This document shows, piece by piece, positions 48,045 to 52,051 of a stretch of DNA of 52,051 nucleotides. Made by a program: the position numbers and the translations under genes. Source of the DNA: Neoroseomonas terrae (GTDB lineage: Bacteria > Pseudomonadota > Alphaproteobacteria > Acetobacterales > Acetobacteraceae); contig NZ_JAAEDI010000037.1 in the NCBI RefSeq assembly GCF_018129025.1, forward strand, positions 1-52,051, given 5' to 3'. Under the pieces are notes generated by a model that worked only from the letters and a program-made list of their open reading frames with translations, made no database searches and was not told the DNA's origin. Each line of letters begins with the position of its first letter. The first letter of the stretch is position 1.

Positions 48045-49418
48045 AGGGTGAAGGCGTTGTGCCCGATTGGCGATCAGGGCGTGCAGGGCGCGCGCGCATT
48101 GCGCTTCCCCGCCCTCCGGCCTGCCTGGCCGGTTCGAATCGTTCCAGGCGTACAGATCAAGGTGCGCCCAGGGGATGCCCGCCGGCACGAAGCGGCGCAG
48201 GAACAGCGCCGCCGTTATCGCCCCGGCCATCGGCTTCTGGGCAGTGTTGGACAGGTCCGCAAATGGTGAGTCGAGCCACGAATCGTAACCATCGTGCAGC
48301 GGTAGTCTCCACATCGGATCGCGCACGGCGTCACCGGCGGCGAGCAGCCGGGTTGCCAGATCGTCATCGTTGCAGAACAGGGCTGGCAAGTCAGGACCCA
48401 GCGCCACACGCGCCGCCCCGGTCAGGGTCGCGCAATCGATGATGGCGGCGGGACCCTGTTCGGAGGCAAAGGCCAGAAGGTCGCAGAGCACAAGCCGGCC
48501 CTCGGCGTCGGTGTTACCGATCTCGACCCTGAGGCCCTTGCGAGTGCGGAGAACATCCATCGGCCGCATGGCATGGCCAGAAATGGCGTTCTCCACCGCC
48601 CCAACAAGCACCAGCAGCCGCACCGGCAATCCGCTCCGCATCACCATTTCGGCAGCGGCAAGGACCACTGCCGCACCCGCCATGTCCTTCTTCATGCGCA
48701 GCATGCCGGCGGGGGGTTTCAGGTCGAGCCCGCCGCTATCGAAGCAGACCCCCTTGCCGCATAGCGCGATCAGCGGCCCGTCCGCGGCCCCCGTCCAGCG
48801 CAGCACGGCCACACGCGGAGGGCGCGGGCTGCCGCCGCCAACCGCGGCGACGGCGGGGAAGCCCTGTGCCAAAGCCTCGTCGGCGATCACCTCGCAGCTC
48901 GCGCCGTGCCGCGCGGCCAGAGCGACGGCGGCTTCGGCCAGTTCGACAGGGCCGAGATCGGCCGCGGGTGCGTTGATCAGATCCCGCGCGGCACAGATGG
49001 CTTCCGCCGTCATCAGCGCCTGCTCAGATCCCAAAGGCAGTTCGAGCACGGCGGGCGCCGCACCTGCCGCCTTGTGCCGGATCGGGCGATAGGCGCCGAG
49101 CGCCCAGCCTAGCGTGGCCTCCGCCGGATCCCCCTCGCCGGGCGCGAGACGCCAGGCGCTGCCGCTCGGCAGGCCGCGGGCGAGGCCGCCATAGGCCCAC
49201 GGCCCGGCGTCACCATTGCCGAGGCCGACCGCCGCGCCGGCAAGGCCATCCGTTCCAGGCAGTAGCGCCACTTCCCCGGCGCGTGCGGTAAAGCCGGCGC
49301 CGCGCAGGAAGGCCGCGGCGGCACTGGGCAGGTTGTTCAGGAAGCCGGCCAGCGCATCCGCCCGCACCGCATGGAGCGGCAGGCCCTGGGATGCGCTGGA
49401 TGTCACGCCGACTAGCAT
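48030..49418 (-). CDS. Leucyl aminopeptidase family protein (M17)
   Basis: 462 residues from ATG 49418, with GGAAGC upstream. Two-metal M17 signatures are intact: GKGVCFDSGGLDLKP (metal and catalytic Lys region), KKDMAGAAVVLAA, and NTDAEGRLVLCDLL near residue 320. The N-terminal domain is shorter and more divergent than in PepA, as in PepB or the 'leucyl aminopeptidase family' group of alphaproteobacteria. It removes N-terminal residues from peptides in the cytoplasm. With yejABEF a few kb away, peptide uptake and hydrolysis sit close, but they are on opposite strands. The 196-bp gap upstream shows no strong element. Confidence 0.93.
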   Translation of the reverse strand: MLVGVTSSASQGLPLHAVRADALAGFLNNLPSAAAAFLRGAGFTARAGEVALLPGTDGLAGAAVGLGNGDAGPWAYGGLARGLPSGSAWRLAPGEGDPAEATLGWALGAYRPIRHKAAGAAPAVLELPLGSEQALMTAEAICAARDLINAPAADLGPVELAEAAVALAARHGASCEVIADEALAQGFPAVAAVGGGSPRPPRVAVLRWTGAADGPLIALCGKGVCFDSGGLDLKPPAGMLRMKKDMAGAAVVLAAAEMVMRSGLPVRLLVLVGAVENAISGHAMRPMDVLRTRKGLRVEIGNTDAEGRLVLCDLLAFASEQGPAAIIDCATLTGAARVALGPDLPALFCNDDDLATRLLAAGDAVRDPMWRLPLHDGYDSWLDSPFADLSNTAQKPMAGAITAALFLRRFVPAGIPWAHLDLYAWNDSNRPGRPEGGEAQCARALHALIANRAQRLHPAAGP

Positions 49419-49614
49419 GAAAGCTTCCAATGCGCGGCGATCGATTCGGTTTCGTGAACATTCATGATGCAGCGGTTGGTCATACAACTGACCGATACCG
49501 CACGCCAACGTTGCTCCGCCGCAATTGCGCTATGCGGTGGGTGCAGTGCAGCAATAAACCATGCCGTGTCCGCCTGCGGATGGTGCTCTCCACCGAGCAG
49601 CGCAGCGGCGCCGT

Positions 49615-50439
49615 TCACCGCGCCCGCCGGGCGAGGATCGGGGGTGGACTTGCCAGGAGCGCCTCGGCCATCGCTTCGGCGACACAGGCGTATCCCCGGT
49701 CATTGTGGTGAAGCTCATCGGGAACCAGTAGGGCGGCGGGCGGCACGCCGGCGACGGTCCAGCGATCCATCAGGGTCCCGCGCGAGAACAGAGCGACGCC
49801 CGGCGTCGTCGCGGCGATCTCGGCCAGCGCCGCATCGAAGCGATCGTGGTCCGGATTGGCCGCGATGCGCGGGGCGCGCTGGTTGTCCATCAGCACGACA
49901 TCGATGCCGGCCTCGCGCAGCCGGTGCACCCCCTCCCTGACGGAGCCCGCGAAGGCGGCCGGATCCATCCGGCGCATGGCCGCGTTCGCGCCGAGCTGCC
50001 AGATGACGAGGTCCGGACGTTCGGCGATCACGTCGCGGTCGAGCCGTACCAGCATGTTGTCGGCGTCCTCCCCGCCCCGGCCGCGGTTCAGCACGGTGAC
50101 CGGAACATCCAGTGCGGCGCGCAGCCGGGCCTCCAGCAGTGCCGGATAGGTATGGCCCGGTTCCGAGGCACCGGCCCCGGCGGTCGAGGAGGAGCCGAAC
50201 GCGACGATGCGAACCCCGTCGACCCGCCCGCGCGCTTCGGCGAAGCGCGCTGACGCAATGGCCGGATGCGGCAGGCTGGGGCAGGCGCCTGCCAGAGCGG
50301 GGACGGCGGGGACGGTGAGAAGGAGGGCGAGCAGCGCGCGGCGCGGGGAGATCGCCGCCCGAAGCCGCCGCATGAGGGGCCGAAAGGCACCCATGCCACG
50401 GTGTTCCGGTGCCATGAGGGACGACGAGAAACAGGTCAT
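49615..50439 (-). CDS. SGNH/GDSL-family hydrolase, exported
   Basis: Up to 274 residues. The start used is the ATG at 50439, which overlaps the rmlD stop (ATGA); ATGs at 50415, 50394 and 50373 are also in frame, and the last gives a neat signal peptide (RRALLALLLTVPAVPALAGA). SGNH blocks are clear: the nucleophile Ser in VRIVAFGSSSTAGAG, Gly in NRGRGGED, Asn in QLGANAAM, and the catalytic Asp/His in PDELHHNDRGY. Such enzymes de-esterify sugars, lipids or polysaccharides in the periplasm. Coupling to the dTDP-rhamnose genes suggests a role in trimming O-acetyl groups from rhamnose-containing glycan (inference). Confidence 0.85.
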   Translation of the reverse strand: MTCFSSSLMAPEHRGMGAFRPLMRRLRAAISPRRALLALLLTVPAVPALAGACPSLPHPAIASARFAEARGRVDGVRIVAFGSSSTAGAGASEPGHTYPALLEARLRAALDVPVTVLNRGRGGEDADNMLVRLDRDVIAERPDLVIWQLGANAAMRRMDPAAFAGSVREGVHRLREAGIDVVLMDNQRAPRIAANPDHDRFDAALAEIAATTPGVALFSRGTLMDRWTVAGVPPAALLVPDELHHNDRGYACVAEAMAEALLASPPPILARRAR

Positions 50440-51311
50440 GCGGCCAACCGGGCGTGCAGGACGCGTGCAAGACCCTCCCGCCAGGGCGGCAGCCGAATGC
50501 CGAAGGTCCGATCCAGCCGCGAGCAGTCCAACCGCCCATCCGCGGGCCGGCAGGCGCGGGTCGGGAAATCGGCGGTCGTGATCGCGGTCAGCACCGGATG
50601 CAGGCCGGTGCTGCCGAAGATCGCCTCGGCGAAGCCGTGCCAGGTCGTGGTGCCGGAGCCGGTCGCGTGGAACACCCCGCGATGGGAGTCGTGCCATCCA
50701 TCATAACGGATACGTGATAATATGGCAGCGATGGCGTCGGCAAGGTCGGGTGCGGCGGTGGGGGCGCCGTGCTGGTCGGCGACAACGCGCAGCTCGGGTC
50801 GTTCTGCCCCCAGGCGCAGCATGGTGCGTAGGAAGTTGTGGCCAGCGGCGGCGTAGACCCAGGCTGTGCGCAGCACCAGCGTTTGGGGGTTGCCGGCCAG
50901 CGCCGACCACTCGCCGGCCAGCTTGGTCCGCCCGTAGGCGCTCAGTGGATTCGGCGAATCCGATTCGACATAGGGCGCGCCCTTGGCCCCGTCGAAGACG
51001 TAGTCGGTCGAGATCTGGATCAGCGGGATGCCGGATGCGGCGCAGGCGGCGGCGACCAGGCCGGGTCCGAGGGCATTCGCGCGGAAGGCGGCAGGCTCAT
51101 TGTCCTCGGCGGCATCGACGGCGGTCCAGGCGGCGCAGTTCACCACCGCATCCGGCCTGGCGGTGGCGACGGCGGCGCCGACGCTCGCAGGGGCGTCGAA
51201 GTCGAACGCCGGCCGGCCAGTGGTGATGGCCTCGAATCCCCGGGGCGGCAGGGCGGTCGCCAGTGCAGCGGCGAGCTGCCCGCCCTGGCCGGTGACGAGG
51301 ATGCGCCGCAT
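50436..51311 (-). CDS. rmlD: dTDP-4-dehydrorhamnose reductase
   Basis: 291 residues. Final step of dTDP-L-rhamnose synthesis: NAD(P)H reduction of dTDP-4-dehydrorhamnose. N-terminal RILVTGQGGQLAAAL is the GxxGxxG motif; the catalytic Tyr-x-x-x-Lys is in SAYGRTKLAGE; QISTDYVFDG and the C-terminal CRPADGRLDCSRLD are family landmarks. Its ATG overlaps the rmlC stop by one base. It is third in an rmlA-rmlC-rmlD strand whose order continues into the SGNH hydrolase gene. Confidence 0.95.
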   Translation of the reverse strand: MRRILVTGQGGQLAAALATALPPRGFEAITTGRPAFDFDAPASVGAAVATARPDAVVNCAAWTAVDAAEDNEPAAFRANALGPGLVAAACAASGIPLIQISTDYVFDGAKGAPYVESDSPNPLSAYGRTKLAGEWSALAGNPQTLVLRTAWVYAAAGHNFLRTMLRLGAERPELRVVADQHGAPTAAPDLADAIAAILSRIRYDGWHDSHRGVFHATGSGTTTWHGFAEAIFGSTGLHPVLTAITTADFPTRACRPADGRLDCSRLDRTFGIRLPPWREGLARVLHARLAA

Positions 51312-51871
51312 CACCAGGAGCCCTGTGGGAAGGGCGCGAGAATCTCGGCGAGGCGTGGTGCCGTGCGGTCCTTCTCCGACAGCATCGGCGTATCGACCGA
51401 CCAGTCGATGTCGAGGTCCGGATCGTCCCAGGCGATGCCGGCATCGGCCTCCCGGTCGTAGTAGTTGTCGGTCTTGTAGAGAACCTCGGTATTCGGCTCG
51501 AGCGTCACATAGCCATGGGCGAAGCCGCGCGGCACCCAGAGCTGGCGCCAGTTGTCCGCACTCAGCACTTCCGCCGCATAGCGGCCATAGGTCGGCGAGC
51601 CCAGCCGAATATCCACCGCCACATCCAGGATGGCGCCGCGCGCGGCGCGCACCAGCTTGCCCTGTGCCGAGGGCGGGCGCTGAAAATGCAGCCCGCGCAG
51701 CACGCCGGCCTGGGCCGAGAAGGCGTGGTTGTCCTGCACGAATTCGGCCGTCACACCTACCGCCTCGGCGGTGCGGCGCGACCAGACCTCGCTGAAGAAG
51801 CCGCGCGCATCGCCGTGGCGCACGGGCTCGATCAGCAGCACCTCGGGGATGGCGAGGGGGGTGACCTTCAC
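51311..51871 (-). CDS. rmlC: dTDP-4-dehydrorhamnose 3,5-epimerase
   Basis: 186 residues from a GTG at 51871 that overlaps the rmlA stop by four bases (GTGA). It inverts C3 and C5 of dTDP-4-keto-6-deoxyglucose. The cupin-like fold signatures are present: DARGFFSEVWSRR, FVQDNHAFSAQAGVLRGLHFQ with the active-site His, KLVRAARGAILDVAVDIR and WVPRGFAHGYVTLEPNTEVLYKT. Members are dimers in the cytoplasm. The overlap on both sides shows tight coupling within the rml operon. Confidence 0.95.
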   Translation of the reverse strand: MKVTPLAIPEVLLIEPVRHGDARGFFSEVWSRRTAEAVGVTAEFVQDNHAFSAQAGVLRGLHFQRPPSAQGKLVRAARGAILDVAVDIRLGSPTYGRYAAEVLSADNWRQLWVPRGFAHGYVTLEPNTEVLYKTDNYYDREADAGIAWDDPDLDIDWSVDTPMLSEKDRTAPRLAEILAPFPQGSW

Positions 51872-52051
51872 GCCAGCTTCCCCGCGGCGAGGTCGCGCAG
51901 ATAGGCGCCATAGGCGGTCTTGCCCAGCGCCGCGGCGCGCGCCTGCAGCCCGGCCGCGTCGATGAAGCCCATGCGATAGGCGATCTCCTCCGGACAGCCC
52001 ACCTGCAGCCCCTGGCGTTCCTGCACGGTCTGCACGAACAGCGCGGCCTGC
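51868..52051 (-). CDS. rmlA: Glucose-1-phosphate thymidylyltransferase, C-terminal end (gene runs off the right edge)
   Basis: About 60 codons reading from the window edge to the stop at 51870-51868. The translation includes ERQGLQVGCPEEIAYRMGF, then IDAAGLQARAAALGKTAYG and a final AYLRDLAAGKLA, the usual RmlA C-terminus. RmlA makes dTDP-glucose, the first step of dTDP-rhamnose synthesis. rmlB, expected near it, would lie beyond the edge or elsewhere. The stop overlaps the rmlC GTG. Confidence 0.92.
   Translation of the reverse strand, partial: QAALFVQTVQERQGLQVGCPEEIAYRMGFIDAAGLQARAAALGKTAYGAYLRDLAAGKLA

Noticed and set aside
1..52051. CRISPR array, tRNA, rRNA or prophage
   Set aside because: No regularly spaced direct repeats, cloverleaf sequences, rRNA stretches or phage structural genes were recognised by eye. 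A covariance-model tRNA scan would settle the tRNA point.

Overview
The window is very GC-rich, densely packed DNA from an alphaproteobacterium, most likely a Roseomonas-like member of the Acetobacteraceae/Rhodospirillales. This rests on base composition, the cytochrome c / kdsB / pheA neighbourhood, a DUF992 protein, Bug-type (TctC) solute receptors and a yejABEF operon. It is a lineage inference from gene content, not a measured placement. No tRNA, rRNA, CRISPR array, transposase or phage gene was seen.

Layout. 1-2124: a truncated secreted protein, a DsrE protein, and an FNR-like regulator with a carboxymuconolactone decarboxylase gene, the regulator preceded by a perfect TTGAT-N4-ATCAA box. 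2137-5164: copper efflux (copZ, cueR, copA) behind a CueR-type operator. 5214-6764: a lone periplasmic domain and, next to it, the same domain fused to a trypsin-like protease. 6783-8756: an exonuclease and an MFS transporter. 9016-14296: two TctC receptors around a GMC oxidoreductase, a DUF1345 membrane protein and a threonine dehydratase. 14496-24769: a complete CUT1-type ABC importer followed by an SDR, two Ldh2-type dehydrogenases, a DUF1932 dehydrogenase, a TauD-type dioxygenase and an FAH-family hydrolase, together an uptake-and-catabolism island for a hydroxylated carbon source. 24792-31332: two lone solute-binding proteins flank an overlapping three-gene module (a helical, possibly TelA-like protein; a DUF6384 membrane protein; a coiled-coil protein with a Gly-rich tail), the best candidate for an undescribed system here.

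31343-36476: an SDR and 2-hydroxyacid dehydrogenase pair, a CRP-like regulator with a GTGA-N6-TCAC palindrome upstream, a DUF992 protein, a hydroxyisobutyrate dehydrogenase-like enzyme and a K+ channel ending in a zinc ribbon. 36477-39902: housekeeping genes (pheA, kdsB, cytochrome c, hisN-like). 39949-47356: yejABEF, a small coupled membrane protein and a ghrA-like reductase. 47559-52051: a MarR regulator, an M17 aminopeptidase and the dTDP-rhamnose operon (rmlA partial, rmlC, rmlD) with an SGNH hydrolase appended.

A family of intergenic two-hairpin repeats (8925-9000, 19715-19831, 42962-43228, 47365-47555) runs through the window. Their stems vary in sequence but keep pairing, and one inverted pair splits the yejB-yejE junction. 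Many genes are joined by 1-nt or 4-nt stop/start overlaps, so translational coupling appears to be the rule here.
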